Shown: positions 26,883-36,428 of the stretch, one piece after another
Layout: every line of letters begins with the position of its first letter
How positions within the stretch are numbered: position 1 is the first letter of the stretch
Assembly: GCF_024129865.1 (NCBI RefSeq)
Contig: NZ_JAMYFE010000041.1
Coordinates: forward strand, 1 to 64,000
Length of the DNA: 64,000 nucleotides
From: Stieleria tagensis
GTDB lineage: Bacteria; Planctomycetota; Planctomycetia; Pirellulales; Pirellulaceae
Direction of reading: 5' to 3'
Position numbers and translations under genes: made by a program
The notes under the pieces: model-generated
What the model saw: only the letters and a program-made list of their open reading frames with translations
What the model was told of the DNA's origin: nothing
Databases searched by the model: none

Positions 26883-28274
26883 TCAGGGGATGTTTTCGGG
26901 GTTGGCAATTGGCAGGTTGACGACGGCCGCGGTGCCCGTGCTGGGGGACGATTTAAAATCCAGCGATCCGCCTAATTGCGAGACGACGTTGTAGGTCAGG
27001 TACAAACCTAATCCGATGCCGCGTCCGGGTTCTTTGGTTGTAAAGAAGGGATCGCCCAAGCGACCGAGAATTTCGTCGGTCATGCCTTGGCCCTGGTCGG
27101 TGATGATGAATTGAACATTCGGGCCATCAAGCCTGGATTCGACCCGCACCCGCCCGTCGACTCCACTGGCATCCAGTCCGTTATGAATCAGATTTCGCAT
27201 CGCCTGTGCCACGGCTTCTTCGGGCATCCACAGGGTTTTGTTTTCGACATCCTCTGCCCCATCGACCACATCGACGCGGTGCGGATCACGGATGCCTTCC
27301 AATGTCGCATCGATCAAATCACCGACCGTGGTCTGGTACCATTGCTGGGCCATCGAGTCGCCGGCCGCCCCGCGCATTCGCTGTAAGATGTGGCGGCACA
27401 TCTCCAACTGGTGATCGATCAAACGCAGATCCTGGTCGACACTGGCAGGTTTTTCGACGGACTCCAGATGTCGCGTCAACTCACGGGCGACCACATCGAT
27501 GGTTGAAAGCGGAGTCGCCAATTCGTGCGCCGCTCCGGCGGCGAGTGTCGTCAACGACTCCAATCGACGATTGGCTGCCTGAGCCAATTGATTGTCACGC
27601 AATTGACGTTCGCGAGCACGCAACAGCCCGCTGGTGCGTGTGACGAAATAGGTCACCACTAGTGCACAGGTGCCAAACGCTAATAGCAGCCCGATCGACC
27701 GCATCGCAAAAAACTCGTCACTGTCATTGGTGCTCAGTCCCAGCACGGGAATGCTCCACCGCAAAATAATCGCATAGCCGAGGATTGCGACAAAGGTCAA
27801 CAACCATGCCGCCTTGGGGCGAATCATGACGCCACCGACGGCCAAGTTGACGAAATAGAAGAAGCTAAACGGGTTGGCCGCGCCGCCGCTGAAATACAAC
27901 ATCGCGGTCAGGGTTGCCAGATCCAACAGCATCAGCCCCAACGCAACCACCTGGACAGCCGACCAACCGTCACGCCCCAAATCGGCCAGTTCTTGTTCGG
28001 AATCAAAGTCCATTGATCTGCTGTCGGCGGAGCCGCCGGGTACGTCATAGCGGCGCAACCAGATCGCATAGATCACGTTCGTGATCGCAGTCAGCATGAC
28101 CAACAACAACAGCCGGGGATACGACAGCCGAACCCCGATCACCCAAACGGAAAACAGAATGGTCACCAGTTGGCCGGCGATGGCAAACGACCGGAGATGC
28201 AACAGCCAGGTCGACGACCCCAGTCGCGCGGCGGGAATCAGCGGCAGACCGAGCCGAGAGGTGCGAAGGTTCAC
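26883..28274 (-). CDS. RegB/PrrB-like redox sensor histidine kinase
   Basis: The 463-residue kinase starts at GTG 28274, 7 bases after the stop of the PP2C gene; the frame stays open upstream but only within that gene. About six membrane segments fill residues 20-200. The motif SGGAANPFSFF (about 130) matches the ubiquinone-sensing GGxxNPF motif of RegB/PrrB. A coiled stretch (LRARERQLRDNQLAQ) leads to the H-box AAGAAHELATPLSTI with His at about 250. N-box (NLIHNGLDAS), G1 (DQGQGM) and G2 (GRGIGLGLYL) are complete. RegB controls redox-dependent genes through RegA, but no response regulator is encoded nearby. A redox cysteine like that of RegB was not located. Confidence 0.9.
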   Translation of the reverse strand: MNLRTSRLGLPLIPAARLGSSTWLLHLRSFAIAGQLVTILFSVWVIGVRLSYPRLLLLVMLTAITNVIYAIWLRRYDVPGGSADSRSMDFDSEQELADLGRDGWSAVQVVALGLMLLDLATLTAMLYFSGGAANPFSFFYFVNLAVGGVMIRPKAAWLLTFVAILGYAIILRWSIPVLGLSTNDSDEFFAMRSIGLLLAFGTCALVVTYFVTRTSGLLRARERQLRDNQLAQAANRRLESLTTLAAGAAHELATPLSTIDVVARELTRHLESVEKPASVDQDLRLIDHQLEMCRHILQRMRGAAGDSMAQQWYQTTVGDLIDATLEGIRDPHRVDVVDGAEDVENKTLWMPEEAVAQAMRNLIHNGLDASGVDGRVRVESRLDGPNVQFIITDQGQGMTDEILGRLGDPFFTTKEPGRGIGLGLYLTYNVVSQLGGSLDFKSSPSTGTAAVVNLPIANPENIP

Positions 28275-28281
28275 CGTTGAA

Positions 28282-29682
28282 TCACTGATCGATCGCGGTT
28301 TCGTCCGCCGACCGGTTGTGTTGTTCGCGTAATTGGTGCATCGTTTCCACAATCGCTTTGGCTTGCAAATGGATCGCGGACTTGCCATCGCCGGATTCGA
28401 TTGCCGCAGCACCTTGTTCTTGCAAGGTGTCGATGTCTTTCCAATCCATCAGCCAATTCTTCTGTTTCGCCGCGGCGCGCAATTCGGCGACGGTTTGGCC
28501 GAGTCGATCGAACAGCGTTTGATCGGGTTTGGACAGATAGCGTCGATAGGGCCCATTGCCGCCATAGGGTTTGGGCACACCACAGGCGTCGCCACCGCCC
28601 GACGATTTGCGTCGCCGCGATTGTTGTTTCATGTTCGAGTACGACGTCGCGGTGATGACACCGCCGATCAACGCGGCGACCAATGAAATCACCATCGCAG
28701 CGTTCGAACCGATAAACCAGAACAGCACCATTCCGATCACGCCCAGCAGGGTGGCGACGACCGCACCGATGATCCCCCAGAACGCCATGCTTTCGTCTGG
28801 GGTTGGTTTCGGTGGCGCTGTTTTTTGGTCCAATAGCGGGCCTTCGGTGACCGTCGTGACCACCACCGTCGTGTTGTCCGGGCCGCCGCGCAGGTTTGCC
28901 AAATCCACCAACACTTCGACGACCAGGTCTTCGGGCAAGCAATCCAACAACGTGGCGATTTCAACATCATCGACTTGGCCGGACAAACCATCGCTACAAA
29001 GCAGGAAACGATCGCCGGCCTGAATTTCGTAGGGGCCTTCGATGTCAATTTGCACGTCGGCGTTGGGGCCCAGTGAGCGCGTGATGACATTTTTTGGCAG
29101 CGCCTGTCCCAAGGCGCTATCGGGATGAACTTGTCCGCTGGCCTGGACTTCCCAGACCAGCGAATGATCAAACGTCAATTGCTCCAACACGCCTTTGCGT
29201 AACCGATACACACGGGAATCGCCAACGTGAGCCACCACGGCGCCGGTCGACAGCAACACCAGCGAACTGGCGGTCGTCCCCATGTTGTGAAATTCGGGAT
29301 TCTGTTGGCCCCGCTGATAGATCTCGGCGTTGGCTTCGTGAACCGCCACATGCAACGAATCTTTGGAATCGGCAATCAGCGTCCGAAAATAATTCATCGC
29401 GATCAATTCGGTCGCCATGCTACTGGCGAGTTCGCCTGCGGCGTGTGCCCCCATGCCGTCGGCCACAATAAACAGGTGGCCACGCGATTGGAACCGTTCA
29501 CTCGTTCGCGCCGTCAACACCGCATGCGAATCTTGGTTGTTGGTTCGGCGCATACCCACATCCGTGCGGGCGGCACAGATAACGCCAGGGTTCCAAGATT
29601 CCGACACCGATGATTGTTCCAACTGCGGGTTTGGTTGCTGATCGTGAATGTTGCCTACAGCCATTTCGGGGAGCTTCCCCAT
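28282..29682 (-). CDS. PP2C-family Ser/Thr protein phosphatase with membrane segments
   Basis: The protein (466 residues from ATG 29682, or 460 from ATG 29664) has a complete PPM/PP2C domain in residues 30-270: RTNNQDSHAV, IVADGMGAHAAGELAS, VAHVGDSRVYRLRKG, LLCSDGLSGQVDD and LANLRGGPDNTTVVV. The metal-binding aspartates are all present. Two membrane helices follow (FWGIIGAVVATLLGVIGMVL and NAAMVISLVAALIGGVITAT), then a basic segment (KQQSRRRKSSG) and a soluble tail of about 110 residues. PP2C enzymes of this kind oppose Hanks-type kinases; none is encoded here. It overlaps the nitroreductase stop and precedes the sensor kinase by 7 bases, so all three are one unit. Confidence 0.92.
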   Translation of the reverse strand: MGKLPEMAVGNIHDQQPNPQLEQSSVSESWNPGVICAARTDVGMRRTNNQDSHAVLTARTSERFQSRGHLFIVADGMGAHAAGELASSMATELIAMNYFRTLIADSKDSLHVAVHEANAEIYQRGQQNPEFHNMGTTASSLVLLSTGAVVAHVGDSRVYRLRKGVLEQLTFDHSLVWEVQASGQVHPDSALGQALPKNVITRSLGPNADVQIDIEGPYEIQAGDRFLLCSDGLSGQVDDVEIATLLDCLPEDLVVEVLVDLANLRGGPDNTTVVVTTVTEGPLLDQKTAPPKPTPDESMAFWGIIGAVVATLLGVIGMVLFWFIGSNAAMVISLVAALIGGVITATSYSNMKQQSRRRKSSGGGDACGVPKPYGGNGPYRRYLSKPDQTLFDRLGQTVAELRAAAKQKNWLMDWKDIDTLQEQGAAAIESGDGKSAIHLQAKAIVETMHQLREQHNRSADETAIDQ

Positions 29683-30260
29683 TGGCCATGAAAGACCAAA
29701 TCGGAAAGTGGCCGCCGTTTTCTTGCCGACGATTCCCGAGCGGCCAATTCCTTTTCCGATTCCGTTTCCGGTTTCGCCGTTTGTGGATAGCCGATCGCAA
29801 TCGCCGTGGCCGGTTCGAATTCGTCGGGCAGCTGATATTCCGTGCGGATTTGGCTGAGATTCACGCCGGCCATCTGGTGAACCTGCAATCCTAATGTGGT
29901 CGCTTGCAATGCCAGGTGCGCAGCGGCCTGACCCAAATCGTGCAAGGCGACTCGGTTGGGATTTTCGTTGCGAGAAAACTTCGTGCGAAAGGCCGTCAAA
30001 ATGATTGCACCGGCATGGCGTGCCCAGGCCTGGTTGGCCTCCATCAAACAGCCCAACGCTCGATCAAATTCCGCCTGATCGTCGCGCATCGCGATCATGA
30101 AACGCCAGGGCTGTTCATTAAAACTACTCGCGGCCCAACTGGCCGCCTCAAAACAGCTCGCTAATTTTTCCGGCTCAACACCTCGCGAATCAAAGCGGTA
30201 CGGGCTCCAACGTTGCTGGACCGAATCGATCAAATTCCGTTGTGTAGGATTGACTGTCAT
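29655..30260 (-). CDS. Nitroreductase-family FMN oxidoreductase
   Basis: The 201-residue protein (ATG giving MTVNPTQRNLIDSV) is of the FMN-dependent nitroreductase family: RWSPYRFDSRGVEPEKLASC, AASWAASSFNEQPWRFMIAM, the FMN-contact region HDLGQAAAHLALQATTLGLQ, and EFEPATAIAIGYP. These enzymes use NAD(P)H to reduce nitro groups, quinones or enones; the true substrate is unknown. Upstream in-frame ATGs to 30413 have no family similarity. The stop codon lies inside the start region of the PP2C gene, so translation of the two may be coupled. Confidence 0.92.
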   Translation of the reverse strand: MTVNPTQRNLIDSVQQRWSPYRFDSRGVEPEKLASCFEAASWAASSFNEQPWRFMIAMRDDQAEFDRALGCLMEANQAWARHAGAIILTAFRTKFSRNENPNRVALHDLGQAAAHLALQATTLGLQVHQMAGVNLSQIRTEYQLPDEFEPATAIAIGYPQTAKPETESEKELAARESSARKRRPLSDLVFHGQWGSSPKWL

Positions 30261-30409
30261 ACAAGGGCAAAAATGGTTTGCGGAAATACACGTGGACACA
30301 TCAAATAGAACAAAATTTCCACGGCCGCGGGTCTGCGAATTCATTGCATTGTTTGACCCGACGATGCACAGCATACCGACTTCCCGCCAAGGGTTGTCGA
30401 CCGCAGCAG

Positions 30410-31921
30410 TCAATTTCCTAGGCTTCCGCGTGAAAGCGTGACCAAGCCGCGTTCACGACAGACTGGAAAAGCGGCCATCTCACGACGGATAACCGCCAAA
30501 GCATTCTGATTGGACTGCGCCGCCGAACGCAAACAACAGCCCAATGTTTTCTGGCTGATCCCTTCGGCCATCACGCCGGCACCGCAGGCCAATAGCGTCT
30601 CGCCCTCGCCCAATTGAAACGTGGACTCGTAACAATCGGCATCCATCGAAGTCGCCAACGGTCGGCCGCCGCTGGCGATTAAGGGACGGTATCCGTAGTT
30701 GCCCGCGATCAAACCATCGATATTCCCCGACACCGCGACTTCACCCTCGCCGCTTTGCGGGTCAATTCGTGCATACAACAGCGACACCAACTGTTCGGCG
30801 CTGTTGGTTTGCCACAGCGTGTCGTTGATGCGTTGCATGATCTGAAGCGGTGTGTGACGGTAATTGCAATGGGCGGCCAATGCCGCCCGCGCCGTGGCGG
30901 CAATCATCGCGCCACCGGCATGCGTTTGCTCGGCCTCGGCGATCGCCAGCATCAATGACCCGTCGGGCAAAACGTCCCAGGCGTGCCATCCGATCGACCA
31001 ATCACTCGGGGATTCGATCATGCCATCGACAAACCAGCCCGGCGCCAAATGATTGCCGGCCGACAGTGCGGTGAATTGCCACGCCGCGATGTCCGCCACC
31101 GCGGCCAAGGATTTCCGGTTGCGTTGTTCTTGGCGGGACTGCGCCGCACGGGACAGCTGCAGTGTGATTTGCGAGGAAACCAGTTGCGCGATCGTCGCGA
31201 TCGCGGGATCCAATTCACGCGGCTGATCGGCAAACAACCACAGCGTGCCGATCGGCAGGTCGCCTTTGAAAAGCGCCGTGCAAACCGCCGCCCCGGCCGG
31301 CTCCGGCGGATTCCAGGTTTCGCCGACCAGCCCGGTTAAGTCATCCATCAGGACCGCGTCTTGAACCATCGATTCCAAATCCGCGCGGCTGCCGCGCAGC
31401 GGTCGCGGTTGGTTTTTCAACCGATCGGCCGGCAATCCCACCACGGCCCGGGTGTTCAAGAATTGGGTGTCGTCATCCAACAAATACAGCGCGGCGGAAT
31501 CAAATCCGGTCGCTTGAATTGCTTGCTGCAGCGAGTCGTGCACGGATTCAGTCACGGACTCAGCGACAGTCACGCCAAACGCAGTCGTCGCATGCGCGGC
31601 CAACTCGACCTCCTGGCGGCGGACCAGCGACTGCAGCTGGTCAATTTCTTTTGCCATCGATGTGGCGACCTTCGCCAACGTGGTGGCATTTTCTTTGACC
31701 ACCGGCGGGTGCATGTCAGCGGGATCATTCGCCATCAAGACGCGTTCGATCGCCGGCAAGACCTGCAAGGGTTCCGTTTCGTGCTTGCGGTCGATTCGCC
31801 ACCCGGTCGCCGCTGAAAAAGCATCCCAGAACTGGTCGGTGGAGGAACGTTGGTGGCGAAGTGCCGCTTTGGCGTCATCATCACGATGAAGCCTCAGATA
31901 AGACGGAACGGAATGGGACAC
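30410..31921 (-). CDS. GAF domain plus PPM (SpoIIE/RsbU-type) phosphatase-like regulator
   Basis: The protein is taken from GTG 31921 (503 residues; upstream frame to 32086 looks non-coding). Residues 1-100 include PSYLRLHRDDDAKAALRHQ and a coiled coil (VATSMAKEIDQLQSLVRRQE). A GAF domain follows at about 130-280 (GFDSAALYLLDDDTQFL, DPAIATIAQLVSSQITLQLS). The last 200 residues form a PPM domain of SpoIIE/RsbU type: DWSIGWHAWDVLPDGSLMLAIAEAEQTHAGGAMIAATARAALA in parts, YARIDPQSGEGEVAVSG, and LACGAGVMAE in place of the usual 'SDGV'. Several metal aspartates seem missing (for example AIAEAEQ for 'DVxGHG'), so it may be a non-catalytic PPM fold. It acts in the cytoplasm and starts the minus-strand signalling run. 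Confidence 0.75.
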   Translation of the reverse strand: MSHSVPSYLRLHRDDDAKAALRHQRSSTDQFWDAFSAATGWRIDRKHETEPLQVLPAIERVLMANDPADMHPPVVKENATTLAKVATSMAKEIDQLQSLVRRQEVELAAHATTAFGVTVAESVTESVHDSLQQAIQATGFDSAALYLLDDDTQFLNTRAVVGLPADRLKNQPRPLRGSRADLESMVQDAVLMDDLTGLVGETWNPPEPAGAAVCTALFKGDLPIGTLWLFADQPRELDPAIATIAQLVSSQITLQLSRAAQSRQEQRNRKSLAAVADIAAWQFTALSAGNHLAPGWFVDGMIESPSDWSIGWHAWDVLPDGSLMLAIAEAEQTHAGGAMIAATARAALAAHCNYRHTPLQIMQRINDTLWQTNSAEQLVSLLYARIDPQSGEGEVAVSGNIDGLIAGNYGYRPLIASGGRPLATSMDADCYESTFQLGEGETLLACGAGVMAEGISQKTLGCCLRSAAQSNQNALAVIRREMAAFPVCRERGLVTLSRGSLGN

Positions 31922-32323
31922 AGGATGTTGCTCGGGCCAAAGGAATGCATTGGGAGATCCAGGCGTTCCATGCCGACTGATTTCGCACCCCTCCTGGATG
32001 CGCAAACGAGGTCTCCTGCAGCCATTGCCGTCTGGGGCGCCGCGAGTCCTCTTACCTGGAACGATCGTCATTGCCGCCAGGCGCAATCAACGGAATTGCC
32101 AGCAAAGTCACCGGAGACCTCCAAGTCGCCTGGATTGACCGATTTGGGCATTGGGACCGGTGCGGGCGACAGAACCGTTAAAAGTGGTGCAAACCGTGTC
32201 GCAAGCAAAAGTCCGTACAACGATTCGAATCCGGTCGAAAGAATCAATCAGTGCTTAGCGTTACAAGCAGGATTTCGACAACGCGGCGCGCTCAAGTCAG
32301 CTAACTGGGTAAAGGATTTCCCC

Positions 32324-33100
32324 ATGAATCGACCACGCTTCACCACCGTTTCGTCTTCGCCAGCCGCCCGTGCTGTCACCGCCGCCACCTTCATTTGGGT
32401 CGCGTTGGCGGGTTTGGCCACCGCGCATCACCCCGATAAAGAAAACCAACCGGTGCACCCACGGATCGATTTGATCGGCCCGATCGGCAATCGATTGCCA
32501 CCGAGCTACCGTCGGACCTACAACCGCCCGACGAAACTGGGAGGCCGAATTGCATACTGGATCGCCCCCAGCAGCCAAGAAGCGATGGCCTGGCACCACG
32601 CCAAACATGCCGGAGCCTACAAGGCGCCGAAAAAACACCTGCGTTTGGAACAGCACTATTTCTATCCCAAACCCTGGGAAGTCCTGCGCGTCGGACCGCG
32701 GCCGTCAGACGTTCCACCGGACGACACCGCACAAACGCAGTTGGATGATTTGATCGAGACGTTGGAAACCGAGACGATTCAGCCGGGAAACTCAGAAACA
32801 CTGGATCCGGGCACGATTGAACCGGTTGAAATCGAAATCCCAGCACAGCGTGAAGATGAATTAGAGCTGCCGGATCTGAACCTTCCCAGCTTGAACGACC
32901 AGAGTCACGATGACGTGCAACTCGATTCGCCCTCGGATTTGACGGCGACACCGATTAAAAACGCGCCCGCAATTCGACTGGCCGCCGCCCCGATCAGCGC
33001 TGACGTGGTGCAAATCAAGGGCGTCTCCAGTAAACGGGCGTTGGTTTCACGCGACGACGTTTCACGCTCGTGCTGTTCCTCGCCATCGGCCAACCATTGA
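32324..33100 (+). CDS. Exported hypothetical protein
   Basis: The 258-residue protein starts at ATG 32324 (MNRPRFTTVSSS), with aaagga as a ribosome-binding site; the open frame upstream overlaps the divergent regulator and is rejected. A signal peptide (AVTAATFIWVALAGLATA) is followed by HHPDKENQPVHPRID. The next parts, PPSYRRTYNRPTKLGGRIAY and LRLEQHYFYPKPWEVLRVG, give the look of a lineage-specific exported family. The second half is acidic and rich in Thr, Pro and Leu (LELPDLNLPSLNDQS). The end is unusually basic and Cys-rich (RSCCSS). No function can be assigned. It precedes the TolC-like gene by about 400 bases. Confidence 0.72.
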   Translation: MNRPRFTTVSSSPAARAVTAATFIWVALAGLATAHHPDKENQPVHPRIDLIGPIGNRLPPSYRRTYNRPTKLGGRIAYWIAPSSQEAMAWHHAKHAGAYKAPKKHLRLEQHYFYPKPWEVLRVGPRPSDVPPDDTAQTQLDDLIETLETETIQPGNSETLDPGTIEPVEIEIPAQREDELELPDLNLPSLNDQSHDDVQLDSPSDLTATPIKNAPAIRLAAAPISADVVQIKGVSSKRALVSRDDVSRSCCSSPSANH

Positions 33101-33137
33101 CCATGCCCCGACAGTCTTAAAGTGGCGTTTTAAACGC

Positions 33138-33199
33138 AACCCGACGCGTGGGCGAGGGATTTTGGGCGTTAACGGGATCCCTCACTGACGCTTCGGGTT
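33138..33199. repeat. Palindromic repeat family A, full copy
   Basis: The left arm aacccgacgcgtgggcgaggga and the right arm tccctcactgacgcttcgggtt pair with four mismatches. The loop tttgggcgttaacggga and the right flank accaaaaaccaatgcc match the copy at 12399. The gap 33101-33507 otherwise holds only the upstream region of the TolC-like gene. Confidence 0.85.
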
Positions 33200-33507
33200 A
33201 CCAAAAACCAATGCCGCACGCAAAAGTGCTACTTCGAGCGTTTCACTCACCCGCGCGTGCCGTTTTCTCAGGCGAATTCCCCCTCGCCCCGGAACTTTGG
33301 AATTTTCTTTAGAACCGTCAAAGTTTACCCAACCCATCACCGATAACTCCTTGTGGGCAAGGTTTCGTGTGGTTCATCTCGTGATGGTCCCGTGAAACTT
33401 TGATGGGGGGCTTCCATTTGGACTGCTCGCGAAAAGGTTTCGCGCTGGCTGTGATACTGTTTCACATTCAGCGATGAGATTGATCGCGGCCTAGGGAAGC
33501 TTAGGGC

Positions 33508-35934
33508 ATGAATCGCTCGCTGTTTCAAATCGCTGCACACCTGCAACTCGTCTTGACGATTGCGTTGGCCACTGGATGCACGCCAACGCAACCGTTCTTT
33601 GTCAACGAGTCGCCGGATCTACAGCATTATCTCAACACTGCTACGTCGATCGAATATCCGGACGTCAATGTTGCCAGCCTCGCGGAAACGACCGAGTCGT
33701 TGCCGCCGTTGACCGTTGGTAACCACGACTACAAGTTCTGGGATTTGTCGCTGCAAGAATGCGTCAACATGGCGCTTCAGAATGCCAAGTTTTTCCCGAC
33801 GACCGGTGGAACGTCGGAAGTGCGACAAAACATCGCCTCGCAATTCGTCAGCGGATCGGCCCAGCAATTCGGCAGCATCTACGACGTCGCTCTGCAACAA
33901 ACCACGACTCAGTCGGCCGCCCTGGCGACCGACGGCAACGGCAACCGACTGTTGCCACGAGGCGTCGTGCGAGCCAACCAGATCGGTGGTGTCGAAGACG
34001 CGTTGGCAGAGTTCGATGCCGTCGCCAGTGGATTTATCGACTACTCAACCACCGACCGACCGCAGAACGTTGGCATCGCCAACACGATCAACCCGCAACA
34101 GTTGGTCGCTCAAAGCATGACCCAGCAATCGGCCATCAGCAAACGCCTGGCCACCGGTGGCGTTGCCACGCTGCGTCAACAAATCCTGTACTCGCGCAAC
34201 AACACACCGATCAATATCACCGCCCGGGCGGTCCCCAGCGACATCACCGCCTTGATGGAAGCTCAGGTGCAACACCCGCTGATGCGAAATCGTGGGACCT
34301 ACATCAACCGCATTCCAGTGATGTTGGCGGGGATGAACGAAGACATCTCGATCGCGACCTTTGAAGCTCAAATTCGCAACCTGGTCCGTGACGTCGAAGT
34401 CGCCTACTGGGACCTGTACCTATCCTATCGTGCCGTCTCCACCGCACGGATCGCCCGCAACAGTGCTCAGGTCACCGCGGAATACGTTCGCCAACGCTTC
34501 GAGCTGGGCACATCGACAATTCCAGAATTAACGCAAGCAGAATCGCAATACTACAACTTGGAAAAACGGCTGACCGGAGCACTCAACGGATCCAATCTTC
34601 CGGGCGAAGACCGGTTGGGTGTTTACGGCCGTGACCGTGCCTTGCGTGAACTGATCGGGCTCGGTGCCACCGACGGCCGTTTGATTCGCCCGATCGACGA
34701 ACCCACCTTGGCTCGTGTCGAATTTGAATGGGCCGATTCGGTCGCTCAGATGCTTTACCTCAGCCCCGAACTGCGCAGCAAGAAATACCAGATCAAACAA
34801 GCCGAATTGGAACTGGCATTGGCCAAGAACCAAGTGCTGCCGGACGTGAACCTGTCGCTGCTGTACCGCTGGGTCGGCGTCGGCGACACACTGGGACCTC
34901 CCGGGGGGAGTGACGATCGGTTCCCCGCAGCCGGCAGCAGTGCCTTGGGTGAACTGACCAGTGGCGACTACCAGGAAGGTGCGGTGCGATTGGAAATGTC
35001 CCTGCCAGTCGGACTCCGCCGCGAACTCACACGCATCCGCAATGCTCAAATCACCTTGCGCAGCCGCACCGTGTTCCTACAAGAATCCGAGCGATTCGCG
35101 GTCAGCCAACTCAGCGACGCGATCGGGAAAACATCCGGCCACTTTTCACAGCTGCGATCAGCGGCCAACGAATGGCAAGCCACCGAACAGGAAGTCCAAG
35201 CTCGATTGACCCAACTGGAGAATGACCCGCAAGCCAGCGGTGCCAACTTGATCAACCTGGTGCTGCAAAGTCAGCAACGTCGCGCCGAAGCACAGATTTC
35301 GTATTACCGTGCCCTGGTCGAATACAACAAATCCATCAACTACGTCGACTACCTGCGTGGCACCCTGCTGGCCAACAGCAACATCACGCTCCGCGAAGGA
35401 CCTTGGAACAGCAAAGCCTACTGTGATGCGTTGGAACGAGCCCGTGAACGTTCCGCCGGCCGCCAATTGCAATACGGTGTGACTCGGCCCGGCGTCGTTC
35501 GACGCGGCCCGGTTCAAAATGCCGAAGGTGCGGTGGAAATGAGCCTGAAAAGCAGCGGCGAAGTGACTCCGGCGGACGAACTTCCGCTCAGCGAAATGGG
35601 CACGCCCCAAGAAATGCTTGATCCCCAATCGCGGTCGCTGCCGAGTGTGCCGGAAGTCATGCCGAATGCAGCCTCGGACGCAATGCTGAACGCTCCCGCC
35701 ACAACCGTCACACCGGGAAACACCGCCAGCGACAGCATTCTGGTCCCCGGCCAGGACCCCGGACTGGTGGCTCCGATGAACTACCAAGTCCCCGCCGACC
35801 AGCCGATCGGATCGGGTATCAACCCCGGTGCCAGCGGTGTCGGTGCCAGCGGTGCTCCGCTGCCGGTGTCACGCAAAAGCGTGCCGCGTCCGTCACAGCC
35901 CAAAGCTGCAACGACAGCCAATCCAGCGTGGTGA
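33508..35934 (+). CDS. TolC-like outer-membrane efflux lipoprotein
   Basis: The 808-residue protein starts at ATG 33508, with agggaag about 13 bases upstream. A lipobox-like signal (LTIALATGC, Cys 24) suggests lipid attachment. The body has two outer-membrane-efflux repeats of long amphipathic helices: LSLQECVNMALQNA, ALMEAQVQHPLMRN, VRDVEVAYWDLYLSYRAV, RFELGTSTIPELTQAESQYY, then AELELALAKNQVLPDVNLSLLYRW and a second helical block to LVEYNKSINYVDYLRG. The last 170 residues are a Pro/Ala/Gly-rich tail not found in E. coli TolC. No inner-membrane pump or adaptor is encoded in the window, so the partners are elsewhere. Confidence 0.9.
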   Translation: MNRSLFQIAAHLQLVLTIALATGCTPTQPFFVNESPDLQHYLNTATSIEYPDVNVASLAETTESLPPLTVGNHDYKFWDLSLQECVNMALQNAKFFPTTGGTSEVRQNIASQFVSGSAQQFGSIYDVALQQTTTQSAALATDGNGNRLLPRGVVRANQIGGVEDALAEFDAVASGFIDYSTTDRPQNVGIANTINPQQLVAQSMTQQSAISKRLATGGVATLRQQILYSRNNTPINITARAVPSDITALMEAQVQHPLMRNRGTYINRIPVMLAGMNEDISIATFEAQIRNLVRDVEVAYWDLYLSYRAVSTARIARNSAQVTAEYVRQRFELGTSTIPELTQAESQYYNLEKRLTGALNGSNLPGEDRLGVYGRDRALRELIGLGATDGRLIRPIDEPTLARVEFEWADSVAQMLYLSPELRSKKYQIKQAELELALAKNQVLPDVNLSLLYRWVGVGDTLGPPGGSDDRFPAAGSSALGELTSGDYQEGAVRLEMSLPVGLRRELTRIRNAQITLRSRTVFLQESERFAVSQLSDAIGKTSGHFSQLRSAANEWQATEQEVQARLTQLENDPQASGANLINLVLQSQQRRAEAQISYYRALVEYNKSINYVDYLRGTLLANSNITLREGPWNSKAYCDALERARERSAGRQLQYGVTRPGVVRRGPVQNAEGAVEMSLKSSGEVTPADELPLSEMGTPQEMLDPQSRSLPSVPEVMPNAASDAMLNAPATTVTPGNTASDSILVPGQDPGLVAPMNYQVPADQPIGSGINPGASGVGASGAPLPVSRKSVPRPSQPKAATTANPAW

Positions 35935-36027
35935 TCTAAGACCACGACAACCATTCATCCGTAGGGCGGAGGAATGCCCGGCCACACCCGTCTCGCTTCG
36001 GGAACCATTGTGGCCAGGCCCACGACT

Positions 36028-36063
36028 AGCTCGAGTTGCACTCACAAGGTGCCTCGAGCTTTT
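36028..36063. terminator. Intrinsic terminator after the TolC-like gene
   Basis: The arms agctcgag (36028-36035) and ctcgagct (36053-36060) extend inward through gcac/gtgc, with a T run following. It lies between the TolC-like gene and the converging small gene at 36069. Confidence 0.75.
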
Positions 36064-36068
36064 CGTCG

Positions 36069-36428
36069 TTAACGGATCTCGTCGTAAATCAATTCGCCAG
36101 CGATCCAAATTCGGAACCGACGAATTCTCAGCCCCCGTGAAAAATCGATCTCCACCCGCCCCTGGCTGCGGCTGGCGTCGAGCGACAGCGGCAGTTCGAA
36201 ATCAGCCTGTTTTTCGATCGCCAGCCAGCTAATTCGACTCCACACCCGCAGGCCGGCCAGATCGATCGTCTGCCGAAACCACCAACCCGAATACACAAAC
36301 TCGGCTTGGATCGGATGGCGGATGTCAACCACACGGAACAGAAACCCGGACTGCTGCAGTGACGCGTGTTCAGTGAACACGCCCGGCTCGGTCGCCCTGG
36401 TAGAAGAAACAGAATAGGGATTCAGCAT
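36069..36428 (-). CDS. Small hypothetical protein
   Basis: The 119-residue protein (ATG giving MLNPYSVSSTRATEP) has no signal peptide. Its pattern of alternating hydrophobic and polar residues (FLFRVVDIRHPIQAEFVYSG, FELPLSLDASRSQGRVEIDF, RIRRFRIWIAGELIYDEIR in short runs) suggests an all-beta fold. The conserved-looking MLNPY start recalls other unnamed planctomycete proteins. It starts 98 bases from the divergent secreted protein at 36526. Confidence 0.65.
   Translation of the reverse strand: MLNPYSVSSTRATEPGVFTEHASLQQSGFLFRVVDIRHPIQAEFVYSGWWFRQTIDLAGLRVWSRISWLAIEKQADFELPLSLDASRSQGRVEIDFSRGLRIRRFRIWIAGELIYDEIR

Noticed and set aside
31850-32323. N-terminal extension of the exported protein at 32324
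   Set aside because: It overlaps the divergent GAF-PPM gene, lacks a signal peptide, and a good ribosome-binding site precedes ATG 32324.
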